Shown piece by piece: positions 1-11,191 of a DNA stretch of 64,000 bases (position 1 is its first letter; every line of letters starts with the position of its first letter). The stretch spans positions 66,455,671-66,519,670 of the forward strand of contig NC_079492.1 in the NCBI RefSeq assembly GCF_020520425.1. Direction: 5' to 3'. The notes under the pieces were generated by a model. It ran no database searches, had not been told where the DNA came from, and saw nothing but the letters and a program-made list of their open reading frames with translations. Both the position numbers and the translations under genes were made by a program. This DNA is from Spinacia oleracea. Taxonomy: Eukaryota > Streptophyta > Magnoliopsida > Caryophyllales > Amaranthaceae.

Positions 1-224
1 ATGTAGACGAGATTCAATCCCAGGTCTTGGGTACCATCTCCTCAAGTCTTTACCAACTAAGCTAGTTGACAATCCAAGATTCTTGCGTAGGAGCATTCAT
101 TTGGGTAATTACCTACCTTTTCTTCCTTGTTCCCAAAAAATGATATCATCGGTTTAGAAATACTGGTTCATTAATAATCATGTTTTATACATGACAGTTT
201 ATGTTTACCTCCTTTTTTCATAGT

Positions 225-440
225 AAGTTCAAAAGGTCTTACCAACATAAGTTGGTGGAGTTGGTGGGAACTCATCTTGTGACTTGGAGGTCATAGGGTT
301 GGGCCCCATCAACTATGAAATGCTTGGTAATGGCTCAAGCAAAGACCTGTGTAGCTGGACTGGTTAACCTGTGATAGATGTTGGTTTAGTAAAGTCAATC
401 TTCTTACCTAATAAAAGAAAAAAAAAGTTCAGAAGGTCTT
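225..440 (+). mobile_element. SINE-like retroposon with long TSD
   Basis: A body of about 184 bp (241-424) ends in an A-rich tail and is flanked by a 16-bp direct repeat, 225-240 and 425-440, differing at one base (AAGTTCAAAAGGTCTT against AAGTTCAGAAGGTCTT). The 5' part has pol III-like text: a GGTGGAGTTGGTGGG stretch near 252 and a GGTCATAGGGTTGGGCCCC stretch near 289, resembling the A and B boxes of tRNA-derived plant SINEs. TSD and tail are seen directly; the SINE assignment is inference and the family was not identified. A short processed RNA of another kind is possible. Confidence 0.6.
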
Positions 441-613
441 GCACGCACAATTTATTGTACACCAAGTTTTTTGTAACTTTTAATATGTTTTTTTTTAATG
501 ATAAATATTGATTGATAAACATTTTAAAGGGTTAACTAGTTACATCTTTTTTTACTGATGATTTTGAATGAATATTTTTTATTAAAATTAATAAAAATTA
601 TCACTAAATAATA

Positions 614-868
614 TACTTCCTCCTTTCCTAAAATATCGCACAATGGTTGAATTTTACTCCTCTAACACATTACTTAGGCTGAATATCTCAAATCGTGTTC
701 AATTAAAAATTATAAAAATTAATATTTAGAAATATATATTGATATGAATCTAACATGACCCCACATGACTACAATTTTATTACGTACGAATCACACAAAA
801 TGACCAAAATCGTAGCGTGAATAGTGTGAAAAATAAAATGGTGCAATATTTCCGGAATAGAGGAAGTA
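614..868. mobile_element. Stowaway-like MITE (Tc1/mariner)
   Basis: The 251-bp element (616-866) is flanked by TA on both sides. The left end CTTCCTCCTTTCCTAAAATA and the reverse complement of the right end (CTTCCTCTATTCCGGAAATA) agree over most of 26 bp, giving long terminal inverted repeats. No coding potential is seen. TA target, small size and CTYCCTCC-type ends are the usual signature of Stowaway. Confidence 0.8.
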
Positions 869-1906
869 TAACTTTTACCTATATTCGGGGTAACATAATT
901 CTTGTACACCACTTGTAACTAAAAAAATGTATAGTAAGTTTATATTTACCTCGTTTTCCTGCGATGTAGTTTATTAGAAAAAAAAAAAGTTGTTTTCAAG
1001 TAATCTATACTAATATTTTAAAACACAATGTTTGCATAAAGTGATGTCACCTGTCATCTCTTTTACACTATCGCCGTTCCTTAATTCTTTTTACGCTTAC
1101 TATGTGCACAAACTCCAATGCTATATTTCAACAAGGCAATTACAACAGTCAAGGGCCGACAATGAAAGACCCAACTATCTTTTCGTCTCTTCGGTCTATA
1201 AGTTTAATTTGTATTGTAATGTGTGTAATTGTCTGTTGGAAGTCCTTGTTGAAAGTGCAAAAGAAAAAGAGTGGAAAAGTGAGAAAGTGAAAAATCTCAT
1301 ATTGATAAAATCCCAACCTTAGTCTTTGTTTATAATTGGGTACTTGAGTGCAATACTTGTTTAAGAAAGTATGAGAGTGGTATGGGTACATAACACAAAC
1401 GTCGGTTGATCAGGTTGGGCTCAGGCCGTGGGCCTTGGGAATGCGGTTTGCAGGCGTGGGGTGGGTTTTGTGAGCCCGTATATTCTTTTTGGTCAGAAAT
1501 GGTTTGATCAATTATTGTTGTAAGGGTCAGAAGAATTAATCAACCCCACTTAATGTTGTAACTGCTCCACTACTTCCGTTTTTATTACTTTCAGTTCCCA
1601 TATATATTCTATAATTCCATTCTCAGAAACACAATACACAAAACACTGTTAAATCATTCTCTCTCTAAAATTCTCTTCTGTTCTGGGAAATATTCTGGTC
1701 TCCAATCGAGGTTTGTGAGTGCACACAACCCTTGGTGTCGTGTTAACCCTGGAGGGAAACCGCAAGCGTTCTACTGCACCGGGGTAGCGCATAATTGTCT
1801 TTTTAGAGAAGTGGTTCTGCCACGGCGTTACAAGTTGTCCAGTTCGTATTTTGTAACACCCAGATAAGTCGTTCTAATTTTATTGCTAACAATCTAAAAG
1901 ACAATT
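869..1906. other. AT-rich DNA, then probable Copia LTR/leader remnant
   Basis: No gene is seen; the short ORFs here resemble nothing I know. From about 1500 the sequence is ordered like an LTR and leader: an AT box around 1599-1614, a CT-rich stretch around 1654-1680, then 100-200 bp before the gag coding text. I could not find a matching second LTR or a clear tRNA-Met primer site, so the LTR boundaries stay open. Confidence 0.4.
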
Positions 1907-2950
1907 GTGGCTTTCAATTCAAAATTCCCGATTCCTGATATCTCTAAGTTAGAACCTCTTGATGGAAAGAATTATAAATATTGGGTTGTTAGGATGCGAT
2001 TTTATTTAGAACAAATTGATCTTGTGTATGTTATTGCTGATGTTGTGAAACCTGATGATGAATCTGAAATGATTTTCAGTTGAAGTTTTCTAAGGATGAT
2101 AGAACATGTAAGGGCATGTTGCTGCATCATATGTCGGATGCATTTCTTGATATTTATATGGGTTATAATCATGCTAGGGATATTTGGGATGCATTAGATA
2201 AGAAGTATAGATCTATTGATGGTGGTACTAAGCGTTACTGTGTTAGTAAGTGCTTAGGTTTTCAAGTTGAGGATGATAAACCTATGGCAGATGATGGTCT
2301 GTGTAGTTGTGATATCACTCTTGCTATTGTTTTGATTGAGAAACTGCCACCCTCATAGAAGGATTTTAGAAATCAGTTAATGCATAAGAAGAAAGACCTT
2401 ACCTTAGAGGAGCTTGTAGGTCACCTGAAAATTGAGGTGGAGAACTGCATTAAGGATAAGGGTCAATCTGTGTTTTCTGGTTCTGCTAAAACTAATTTTG
2501 TTTAACCTAAGGGCAATTTCAGTTCTGATAGGTTTAAGGGGAAGGGAAGTTCGTTCAAGCCTCAAGGGAAAATTCAGAAGTATAAGTTTAAAGGAAACTG
2601 TTTTGAATGTGGTAAGGCTGGTCACAAGTCCAGGGATTGCAGGGTCAAGAAGAAGCCGAATCAGAATCCATCCCACCTTACTGAAGTTGTTGCTGATCCT
2701 AACAATTTTGTTGCTGTTGTTTCAGAAGCTAACCTGACAGGTGATGTTGCTGAATGGATCGTTGATACAGGAGCAACCAGACACATTTGCACCAACAAAG
2801 ACATATTCACTGCCTATGAGAAGATTGATGGTGATAATTTCTTCATGGGTAACTCTGCTTCGACAATTGTCCAAGGCAAAGGGAAGATCGTTCTCACTCT
2901 CACCTCTGGAAAAAAATTCTACTTTAACCAATGTTTTGCATGTTCCATAA
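1907..2950 (+). pseudogene. Copia gag and protease, degenerate
   Basis: The N-terminal part holds a UBN2/DUF4219-type gag (LDGKNYKYW near 1955; GYNHARDIWDALDKKY near 2160). A CX2CX4HX4C zinc knuckle (CFECGKAGHKSRDC, about 2600-2641) follows. The protease active site WIVDTGATRHIC starts near 2755. Disruptions: no ATG at the expected start (GTG at 1907), a frameshift near 2080, TAG at 2356 where family members have Trp, TAA at 2503, a frameshift at the A run near 2910, and TAA at 2948. It cannot give a functional product. The family is certain; the Copia lineage was not assigned. Confidence 0.85.
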
Positions 2951-3299
2951 ATGCGTAGGAACCTGATTTCTGGTAGCTTAATATATAATGAAGGCTGGTT
3001 TGAAGCTTTCTTTTGATTCGGATAGGCTAGTTATTACTCACAATGGGGAATTTGTGAGACAGGGCTTTTCTAATGGGGGGATGTTTACTCTTGATGTTTC
3101 AATTGAAATTATGAATAAGAAAGCTAGCAATTCTTCTGCTTGTATTGCTGAATCTATCGATTTGTGGCATGCAAGATTGGACTATGTTAATATTGCTTCA
3201 ATCAAAAGACTTAAACACTTAAATCTGATTCCAAGTTTTTCTAAAACTGGCTTTTCAAAATGTGAAGTATGTGTTGAAGAAAAATGATCAAAGAAGCCA
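2951..3299 (+). pseudogene. Copia GAG-pre-integrase domain fragment
   Basis: The reading frame shows MRRNLISGS, then GLKLSFDSDRL, then LWHARLDYVN and the zinc-binding CEVCVEEK, the order of the GAG-pre-integrase/HHCC region of Copia integrase. There is a frameshift near 2985 and a TGA at 3285-3287. The text stops at base 3299 and resumes in the same codon phase at 5610, on the other side of the Helitron. Confidence 0.85.
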
Positions 3300-5609
3300 T
3301 CTATTCTAATATTTAATAATAGGGAAGTTTAAAGCCCATATAGAGTGCCACGTGGCCCTCTTTTGACATTTCACATTTTATTTCATTTTTTTTACCCTCA
3401 AAGTTTCAGACGACGCTCTATTGCTCATACGACACTTCGTCCCCTGCGCCGTTTCTCCTTACATACCCACGAATCACACTTTCATGATTTGTTTCATTTC
3501 ATTATAGATCAAAGTTCTCTTTAATTTCCAATGTCTCTACTTCTCCCTTGCCTAATTCAATTTCACTTCTACATTTGACTTCTCTTTCCCTCACGATCCT
3601 CCAATTCTGAATTTTCTGTCCAAAAAGGTTAATTCACAGTTCTTTTGGCAATAATTTGTGAACAGTTACGCCAAGTTTCTTAATCAATTGGGCTTTTATG
3701 GTATATTTTTTTCCTTTTCTGAATTTTACATTTTTTAATTTCGTTCGAATTTGTGTTTTTATTGGTTTAACTAATTTGTGCTCAAAGGTGAAGGATTATG
3801 GTATTCCCCTCTGTTATGGATGTAAAGTTGTAAACAAAATTCGCTACATCTCAAAATATGAGTACTTATGTTCTTTATTAATCGCTAAATTTTTGTTATT
3901 TCAAAATTTCAATCTTGGGTTTGAAATGTCAATTTGAATGTTGTATTAGAGTATTGGAAGTTGGGATTAAGAAAGTCACAATTAATGTTAATTTTTTCTC
4001 TCCCATTTACCTCAAAGGCCTGTGAATCTGTTATGCATGTTTCAGTTTTGATTAGTATTCTCATGATTGATGTATTTTTGTTTTCTATTTTTTTTCTATT
4101 TTCCTTTACTTTTTATTTGTGTTTTATCTGTGTTTCAATTTTGACTTCGTATTATGATTAATCTCCCGACTGGCGATAGAGGATATTTATTGTTAAAATG
4201 TCACAATTTTGTGAGATTAGTCTGTCATAGCCTTTTCAAGTAATGGTAGAAAGATAGATTTCCATAGTTGAATATTATGGGTCTATTTTTAATGAAGTCT
4301 TATGACGATTATTATTGAATATGACTTCGATGAGTGTATTCGTAATAGTATGGATCAAATCTTTTCTTAGGTTAAAATGTGAGGGAATTAGATAGAAGTT
4401 GTTCTTTGGATTGAATTTGCTTATGAACCTTTCAGGTGTTTGCAAAAACATGTTTGATATACAATTAGAAACTTACTTGGGGTATATGAAAGATAAGTCT
4501 GTTCAATAAACTGAAGGAAGTGGTATATGATACCCCATTATTCATATTATTGAATACCAAAAGCCAAAGAAGTGACGTCTATATTTTCGAGTAATCTTCA
4601 CTCTGTTAGTTTGATGTCAAGAGTGTCATCTTAACAACATCTTGAACCAAAAGAGGTTATGGAGAACCAATCGGTAGATTTGGAGAAATACAATGTCTAA
4701 TGTCAAACATCAGGTGATCATCGAATTACAAGAGGAAGGTCAAAGAAGTTGATGAACTCACTCTACGTAGGTCCTTAATTTTTATTTTATTTTTTTGAAT
4801 GTGTTATTGCTCTATGTTATTGGATTAGTATATAGTTATCTGATATGCTGATGTTGCGTATTTTACTAATCCTAAAAGGATAGGGTTGACTTGATAGGAT
4901 TTGAGACCTTATTATAATTTCTAGGGTGGTTTTGATGTAAATTCCCATGAAGATTGTAAATTATATATGTAAAATGTTGTTTCTTCATTGTAAATTTATT
5001 GTTGCTATAGACATTGAGAAAATTTGAGTAAGTGCTTGAATTGAAAGTTGTTGTATATGTTGCTACATACGGAGTATTAATGTTCTACGAACTATTTTTT
5101 CCTTTATGAGTGTGTTTGTAATGTAATATTCTCCATGAGACTGATGAATAAATCCATGACACCTACTGTTAAGTACTATGGCTACATTATTTGTTTGCCA
5201 TATCTTCGTTAGTACTTATTTCTCATTGTCTACTAGCTAGCCTGTGTTTTTGGTTAAATTGTCGTTGTGAATAATTGTTCTTTCATTGGTTTGATTCAAG
5301 CATCTTTATATTACTCCAACATGAGAGTGGTTCAGTAAAGCTGAAGTTTTCGGGTTATTCCTTTATTTTGGCTTTGATTAGTATACGCAGATTGTGAATT
5401 TGGTTGTAACTATGAATTTTGATTCTAATGTTGCATTTCTTTACAAATGTCAATAAGTATTTATAATTGCTTCTACTATAAAGTCACACGAAAAGTAATT
5501 TCCATAAATCTGAATAACTAAATCAACAAAGAATACCACGACCATATATTTCAAATGAAAAGGTTATAAAAAAATAAAATAACCGTGCATCGCACGGGAT
5601 TAAAACTCG
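3300..5609 (+). mobile_element. Non-autonomous Helitron
   Basis: The 5' end reads TCTATTCTAATATTTAATAA, a common plant Helitron start. The 3' end reads TTAAAACTCG, preceded by a perfect 6-bp stem hairpin CCGTGC-ATC-GCACGG at 5583-5597, eight bases before the final CTCG. Insertion is between A (3299) and T (5610) without TSD, as known for Helitrons, and removal joins the two Copia integrase halves in frame. The canonical terminus is CTRR; CTCG is a variant. No RepHel ORF is present; the 2310 bp are AT-rich, and the two modest ORFs near 3698-4161 look like chance or unrecognised captured exons. Confidence 0.9.
5583..5597 (+). terminator. Helitron 3' hairpin
   Basis: A perfect 6-bp stem with a 3-base ATC loop lies 8 bases from the CTCG terminus. 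In Helitrons this hairpin marks the end of rolling-circle transfer. Confidence 0.85.
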
Positions 5610-6457
5610 TTTAAATCAATAGACAGACATATGGAAGTAATATAACTTGTTCATAGTGACTTGGGGGATTTTGAAAATTATGAGAGCAGGGGCGGTAAAA
5701 GATATCACATTACTTTTGTTGATGACTGCTCTCGATTTACCATGGTTTATCTTCTCAGGTCAAAGAATGAGGCTCAGGAAATGTTTCTCAAATACAAGGC
5801 TGAAGTTGAAAATCAACTAGACAGTAACATCAAGAGACTTAGAAATGACCGGGGTGGTGAGTATGACCCTAACACTCTTAAGAAATTTTGTGAACAGAAT
5901 GGTATAGTTCATGAAATAAAGGCTCCTTACACACCCGAACAAAACGGGATTGCTGAAAGGAAAAATTAAACTTTTAAAATATGATGAATTCAATGCTTAT
6001 TAGTTCTGGGTTTCCTGATAATATGTGGGGGGAGGGTATTCTTTCTACTTGTCATGTTTTGAACAGGGTGCCTCACAAGAAGCTGGACAAGACCTCATAT
6101 GAGCTATGGAAAGGTCGAGCACCAAGCCTAAAATACTTGAAAGTGTGGGGGTGCCTAGCAAAAGTTGGCATACCCAGCTTCAAAAGGGATAAGATTGGTC
6201 TCAAAACTATTGATTCTATCTTTATTGGTTATGCTTATCAAAGTGTTGCTTATCGTTTTATTGTTAAGGGTGATAACAACTCTTATGCAGTTGGTAACAT
6301 TATTGAAGCAAGAGATACTGAGTTTTTTTAAAATACTTTTCCTTTAAAAATCTCTTGCATTAGTAATGATGTACTATCTTCTATCACTTTTAATGCTTTG
6401 CCCATTGCTCCTTCCTCCACTAATAATAATGATTCTGATTTAGAGCCAAGGAGAAGA
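5610..6457 (+). pseudogene. Copia integrase core and linker, degenerate
   Basis: It resumes the frame left at 3299. Catalytic-core text is clear: VHSDLGDFE (first Asp) near 5650, ITFVDDCSRF near 5711, NDRGGEYD (second Asp) near 5845, YTPEQNGIAERKN (Glu) ending at 5966. After a TAA at 5967-5969 and a one-base frameshift, the frame continues at 5981 through NRVPHKKLDKTSYELWKG, LKVWGCLAKV and IFIGYA to 6331, the usual Copia sequence between integrase and RT. A TAA sits at about 5639 too. Homology is lost exactly at 6458. Confidence 0.88.
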
Positions 6458-6890
6458 CACTACAAAAAAACGCGGCACATTGACGCTTTTTGGGACAAAC
6501 TACGATGCTCTAAAGTGTCGCTATTTTCATTGCCGCTATTTACCGACGCTTTAGAGCGTCACAATTTGCAAAATATCGATGTATTTCTTCGTCCCTATAT
6601 GGGATATAGGGACTCTATGGGGAGTCGCAATATTTAGACTGTATAAAGCGTCACTATTTGCACGCATATAGACACATTTCTCCGCCACTATAAACCATAT
6701 AGAGACGCTTTAGACACCCGAAATATATAGACTCTTATTAGAGTCACTACATGTTTACTTTCGTGCGAGTTCTCCTCGTTCCCTCCAAAATAATTTAGAC
6801 CCTTTGAAGCGTCACAATTTGCATCATATTATTTTTCATATATACATAAAAATTTAGACACTTTGGAGCGTCACAATTCGCATCATATAT
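6458..6890. repeat. CACTA terminal and subterminal repeats
   Basis: After the CACTA terminus, short motifs recur in both orientations: GCGTCACAATTTGCA or close variants near 6557, 6645, 6797 and 6867, and reversed GACGCTTT forms near 6484, 6543 and 6708. Subterminal arrays of this sort bind the TnpA-type protein in En/Spm elements. After this array, up to the terminal exon at 7259, only AT-rich DNA is seen. Confidence 0.75.
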
Positions 6891-7258
6891 ATATATATAT
6901 ATCTAAAATCATGAATTATCTATAAAAATATATATCGACCATAGATAATCCTAATCAAATACAAGTATTAACTAATTACTACGTACATTATCTTAAAGCA
7001 ATATATATAAACGTCATGATATGATTCATATATACTTAGCGATAACGTAGTTAATTTAGAAAAAGTGATAAAAATCATCTATACATTAAATTAATTCGCA
7101 GAGTCTAGTCAAACTGAAATAAAAGCGATATTTTAAAACAAAAATAACTTCTAACTAGCATTATCATTTTTTCTACAAGATAATCCAAAACTAAATAAAA
7201 GCAACTTCTTAGCTACTAACTAATTACCAAGTAAACATATATTTATGCTAGCTTAGCT

Positions 7259-7312
7259 TCAAGATAACTTGTTCATCTCTTGATCTACATTACCACTTGA
7301 ATCATCAATAAT
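7259..7312 (-). pseudogene. Isolated terminal exon of a CACTA second gene (extra copy)
   Basis: On the minus strand a CAG acceptor is followed by 54 nt coding IIDDSSGNVDQEMNKLS and a TGA. It resembles the last exon of the second CACTA gene at 23249-23202 (ITDDSGGNGDNQAET) in position after an AG, in length and in the DDSxGN core. Either the gene has two alternative last exons or the 3' end was duplicated. Only similarity by eye supports this. Confidence 0.5.
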
Positions 7313-7659
7313 CTGCAAAGAAAATTTAGTGTCAAATATATATGAAGTATGATGAACATTCCATAAAATCAAAAATCAACACAGCCCGCACCCAAGCAAA
7401 AACAAAAAAACGAAAACATTCTACAAAGACAAACTGATGTTCATTAACTTCGTGACTTTCTTTAATTAGCAGGCTTGCCCATTTGAAAACCAAAAAAAAA
7501 AGATACCAGCCAAACAAGCTACACAGCAGAACCAGACTGAACAACACAAGGCTTGCAAAAAAGAACTGCACAACAACAAGCTGAAAAAGAAACTGCACAA
7601 TAGCAAGCTAGCCTGAGCAGAACAATATGCGTGACTGACTGCGAACCTGCGAAACTCTG

Positions 7660-7752
7660 CAACAGCAGGACCCAGCAGTAGCAGCAGCTACAACAGCAGG
7701 ACTCAGCAGTAGCAGCAGCTACAACAGCAGGACTTAGCAGTAGCAGCAGATT
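7660..7752. repeat. 31-bp tandem repeat, three copies
   Basis: Units start at 7660, 7691 and 7722; each is CAACAGCAGGACYYAGCAGT followed by AGCAGCAGCTA. Only one or two bases differ between units. Confidence 0.9.
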
Positions 7753-8140
7753 CTGAATGCCCAATACCTCTTAGCTTGCTAACAGTCTCTCAAAATCTGG
7801 AGAGATTACTCATTGATGACACCAGTCAGAAGTTCTATATTGAGATTTATTTCTTGAAAAAAAGGTAACTCTTTATGAAATAACCAACTAGATGAAGTTC
7901 CGTTTGCATGATACATGATACATTTTGTTTACAAGTACAAAACAGATGTAGTCTTTTTACATGAAGTGTAAGCTTTCAAATTCGAGAGGGAAGTTCCGCT
8001 TGCAGTGTGTCCTCTCACTCTACAAAGGCTTAGATTAGTTTATGAGAAGTGTCTATTTGCATTATTTAAAACTAGAAAAGAAAGTAAAAAGGAGAAATTT
8101 AAAAAGAATGTGGAGATAAGAATGTGATTAGCATTCTCAA

Positions 8141-8302
8141 GTTTAATAAGGCACTTCCTACTGGCTATTCTATTTTGTTTTATGTTAACTTTCTCTATAT
8201 ACTATTTTGTTTAATAAGGCACTTCCTACTGGCTATTCTATTTTGTTTTATGTTAACTTTCTCTATATACTATTTTGTTTAATAAGGCACTTCCTACTGG
8301 CT
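8141..8302. repeat. 68-bp tandem repeat, 2.4 copies
   Basis: Units begin GTTTAATAAGGCACTTCCTA at 8141, 8209 and 8277; the first two are identical as far as I can read, so the duplication is recent. Confidence 0.9.
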
Positions 8303-8674
8303 GAAATCTGGACTTGCGCTCGCCTGCCTCCATACTCTGTACACCACATTCCATTTGAGTCTTGTAAAGTCTCGATTCTGTTCCTCTTTCTACGAATAAT
8401 AGTTGAAACATGGAAATATCTAGTGTCACTTTAAAGTGAAAACGTTCTGTGGGTTCAGTAACTTTACCATCCTCGTGCTTGTGTGTGTGTGTTTTTGTTT
8501 ATGTGTGCATTTATAATACTTTCCCATTTCTAAGATGGACTGTGAATCTGTGATCTATATTTCTTCCCAACCAGTTGTCATTAGAGTGCTACGAGAGGTT
8601 TTTCCAGCAATTAAGCTGCCTCATGTGTCCAATCCTGATTCTAGCTTAGATATTTCATTTTATCTTTCATCCAG

Positions 8675-8774
8675 ATCAATGATGTCTCAATATGGTTTAC
8701 GATCTCTGTTTCCTATGGAAGATCTTGCTGTAATGGGGATTTTGGACTTGTTGCCATATCTTTACAAGATTAGA
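8675..8774 (+). pseudogene. Captured exon of an LpxB-like (lipid-A-disaccharide synthase) gene
   Basis: A 100-nt segment is bounded by CAG (8672-8674) and GTATGT (8775). It reads SMMSQYGLRSLFPMEDLAV, then MGILDLLPYLYKIR. LpxB and its plant mitochondrial homologues have the closely similar order: MSKQGLxSLFPMEDxAVMG, then a LLP/H-L-Y/N-K motif. No neighbouring LpxB exon was found, so this is a single captured exon inside the CACTA element, on the strand opposite to its transposase. Recognition is from family memory, not a search. Confidence 0.7.
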
Positions 8775-9487
8775 GTATGTATAACACTACTTTCTATATG
8801 TCTGCTCATTTGCCAAATAAAAACGACTCACTTTATAAGTTTTGATTTGGTTCTAAAGTTTTGGTTATATGTTTTCGCGTTGTCTTTACTGGCTTGCTAG
8901 GAGTTGGCTTCTTGTTTTTAGTCATATATTGGTACTTTTGTGCATTTCCTTATTTATTTGAAATTTTTTGAAGTTGTGAAACCAATTTGATATGCTATAA
9001 TGCTAATATAAATATAACATTGATGCCTCGATGACTTGTAATAACACTAGGAGCTTTGTTGCTGCCTTATTTTTCAAGTTTCCAAGCTAATATTATCAGT
9101 TAATTACTCTTACGCATACTATATGTCAAAACAAAATTATTTTCTATAATATAGGGAGGATTTAGGGCTTTGCAGGCAAGTATGACTCTAAACGGTACTA
9201 TTTGTCCAAGTTTTATTTTGTTTGACTTAAATTCTTATATGTACGAACAAGTGGTTTTAGTTTCAGAACTTTATTTACGAAATAAATGTTCATTCAGTTT
9301 TCTAGAATTCGGAACTTGATCCAAGTTTTCAGGTTCAGAACCTTAGTTTACAAGAATAACAAGACTGATAACTTTTAATGCTTGGTTATGATTGATTATG
9401 TTTTTTTAGTACAGTTCCGAGCGGAAGAAGATTTGGGATACTAAAGAATAGTTAAAGAAGATATATAGTAAGGCTGAGTTGTGTAGT

Positions 9488-9973
9488 ATGGTGCATTACT
9501 CTGTGAAACATGTGTATAGTAAGCTTGCAGGTTCTAAACCTGTTGTACATTGAGACACCATGGTTTGGAATAGACTCAATACTCCAAGGCATAGGTTCAT
9601 ATGCTGGATGGCTGTCCAAAACAGACTTCAGACTACTGCTAAGCTAGCCAGAATTGGAATTAGTTCTTCTCCCCTATGCTTGTTGTGTGGTCAAGCTGAT
9701 GAAGTCTGTGAGCATCTATTTTTCAATTGTCATTACAGCAACAGTTGCCTGCAGGGGTTCACTAGTTGGGTAGGAGTACAAATACATGCTGGTACTTTGC
9801 AGAATGTTATCAGGTGGATTGGTAGGAAGTATTCCAAGTTCAGAAGAATGGTAATTTATGTAGTGGTAGCAACTCTTATTTACCTAGTGTGGAGGTGCAG
9901 AAACAATAGTTTCTGGAATCAGTGTGTGCCCACTATTCAGTCTATTATTTCCAGTTTAAAATGGGATTTTTAG
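9488..9973 (+). pseudogene. LINE zf-RVT (reverse transcriptase zinc-binding) fragment A
   Basis: The ORF from 9560 (137 aa) reads WNRLNTPRHRFICWMA, LQTTAKLARIGI, then CLLCGQADEVCEHLFFNCHYS, shown here in parts of a single run. This is the Cys/His region C-terminal to the reverse transcriptase of plant non-LTR elements and their domesticated relatives. Upstream text YSVKHVYSKL (from about 9500) belongs to the same domain but is cut by TGA at 9553. No RT or endonuclease is nearby, so it is a captured or truncated fragment. Confidence 0.8.
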
Positions 9974-10672
9974 AAATCAATTTCAATCATAAGTTCCAGC
10001 ATTCCAAACACTTTTATTTTCTATTTTCTTTCTCTACAATCTTCAGTTCCTTAATCGAACTTATGTTTATTTCCCTTTGATACATTATTCATTAAATTAT
10101 GTTTATTTTCCTTCAAATGTTTTGTGTCTTGCTCATCTTCAGTGGTGGGTAGATAAGGGTTAGAGAATGTGTACATCTACAGCTTTCATCCTACACATTT
10201 ATACATCCTTAAGGAGTTGACACTAAAACCTCAGAATATCTTTATTCCCAAACCTAAGAACGTAAATAAGCTTGCTTTAAAGCGGTAGTCACTCTTTAAG
10301 TTTTAAGGAAAGGTACCAAATATTTCAGTCAAAAATATATGCCTGGAAGATTAAAAAAAAAAAAGAGAAAAGTAGTCTTTCCCCATCACCCACACCATCT
10401 CAGCCTGCAAATGTCCAGCAGAACCAGATAAACTCTACAGAGTTTTTGTCTCAAGGTCTGGTTCATTTGTCGTTTTATAATGAAGTATTCATCTATCTTA
10501 TGTGTTGCTGAATTGCTTCTATGGTATCTGTGAGACTGTGACATGTGATTTCAATCACTGATTCATTGTATCTGTAAGCATCATAAATTAACTAACAGAA
10601 ACCATAGTTTGTTAACAACCCAGACCTAACACCAAACTCGTGTTTCAGCTAATATCAACATAATACCTTATT
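9974..10672. other. CACTA internal non-coding DNA
   Basis: AT-rich with no recognisable gene. A stretch near 10380-10456 ends in an AG|GT-like junction and could be a captured exon, but I cannot assign it. Confidence 0.4.
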
Positions 10673-10677
10673 ATGAT

Positions 10678-11118
10678 TGTTTGGGCTCCCAATTGACTAT
10701 CAATTGGGCCACTAAGTCCAAAGCCCAATGGCTCAAAAGAGCAGCATCAAACCCACAAGCACTACCTTCCAAAAGGCTATTCAGCCACCAATAAAGGCCT
10801 AAGGCCCACTTGCAATAAATGACCTAAGGGGATTTATTGTACAAACACTATAAATAAGCCGTCATGGCTCACATACCAAGGTACGTCCATTTCACGCCTT
10901 AAGACTACTCTTCTAGAGAACTTCTCTCTCTAGAATCCGAGCATCGTTCTTACTTAGGCATCGGAGGGGCTTTCCTCGGAAACACCCCCGAGGCTAGTAA
11001 CTTGTTTATTGCGCAGGTTGATTTGGACACAACACATTCGAGCTAGCAAGATCTTCAACACACACAAAAAGGGCCTTCATTCGAAGCCCATTGTTTCATC
11101 CACTTCAACACCGGAACA
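10678..11118 (+). repeat. T 5' LTR
   Basis: 441 bp, TG...CA ends, identical in length to the 3' copy. TATAAATA is at 10849-10856, with a CT-rich stretch and the likely transcription start after it. Confidence 0.95.
10849..10856 (+). promoter_or_regulatory. T LTR TATA box
   Basis: TATAAATA lies at offset 171 in both T LTRs (also 22768-22775). Confidence 0.75.
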
Positions 11119-11191
11119 ATTTGGCGCTGTCTGTGGGGAAGAACACTTGAAAGCTCCAAAAAACACTTCACTTTCCACGTAAAAATTGGAA

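Larger units (their letters stand above)
1500..6457 (+). mobile_element. Decayed Ty1/Copia retrotransposon, interrupted by a Helitron and cut by the CACTA element
   Basis: Order on the plus strand: gag, zinc knuckle, aspartic protease, GAG-pre-integrase domain, integrase catalytic core, then the start of the post-integrase linker. This gag-PR-INT order defines Copia. The element stops at 6457, where the CACTA terminus begins, so RT, RNase H and the 3' LTR are missing from the window and may lie beyond the far CACTA end. The left boundary is approximate. A Helitron occupies 3300-5609. Confidence 0.8.
7313..8674. other. CACTA internal non-coding DNA with two short tandem arrays
   Basis: No gene recognised. 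It holds a CAG-rich array (7660-7752) and a 68-bp tandem repeat (8141-8302). An ORF start at 8535 runs into the LpxB-like exon; its first 45 residues match nothing I recognise. Confidence 0.5.

Noticed and set aside
1032..1391. Overlapping ORFs of 62-96 aa on both strands
   Set aside because: AT-rich sequence, no homology recognised, no start context.
3698..4161. Two ORFs in the Helitron, hydrophobic
   Set aside because: Translation of T-rich DNA; no splice or domain evidence, no RepHel motif.
5050..5080. TACGGAGTA-type MITE end in the Helitron
   Set aside because: No matching inverted end or TA pair found.
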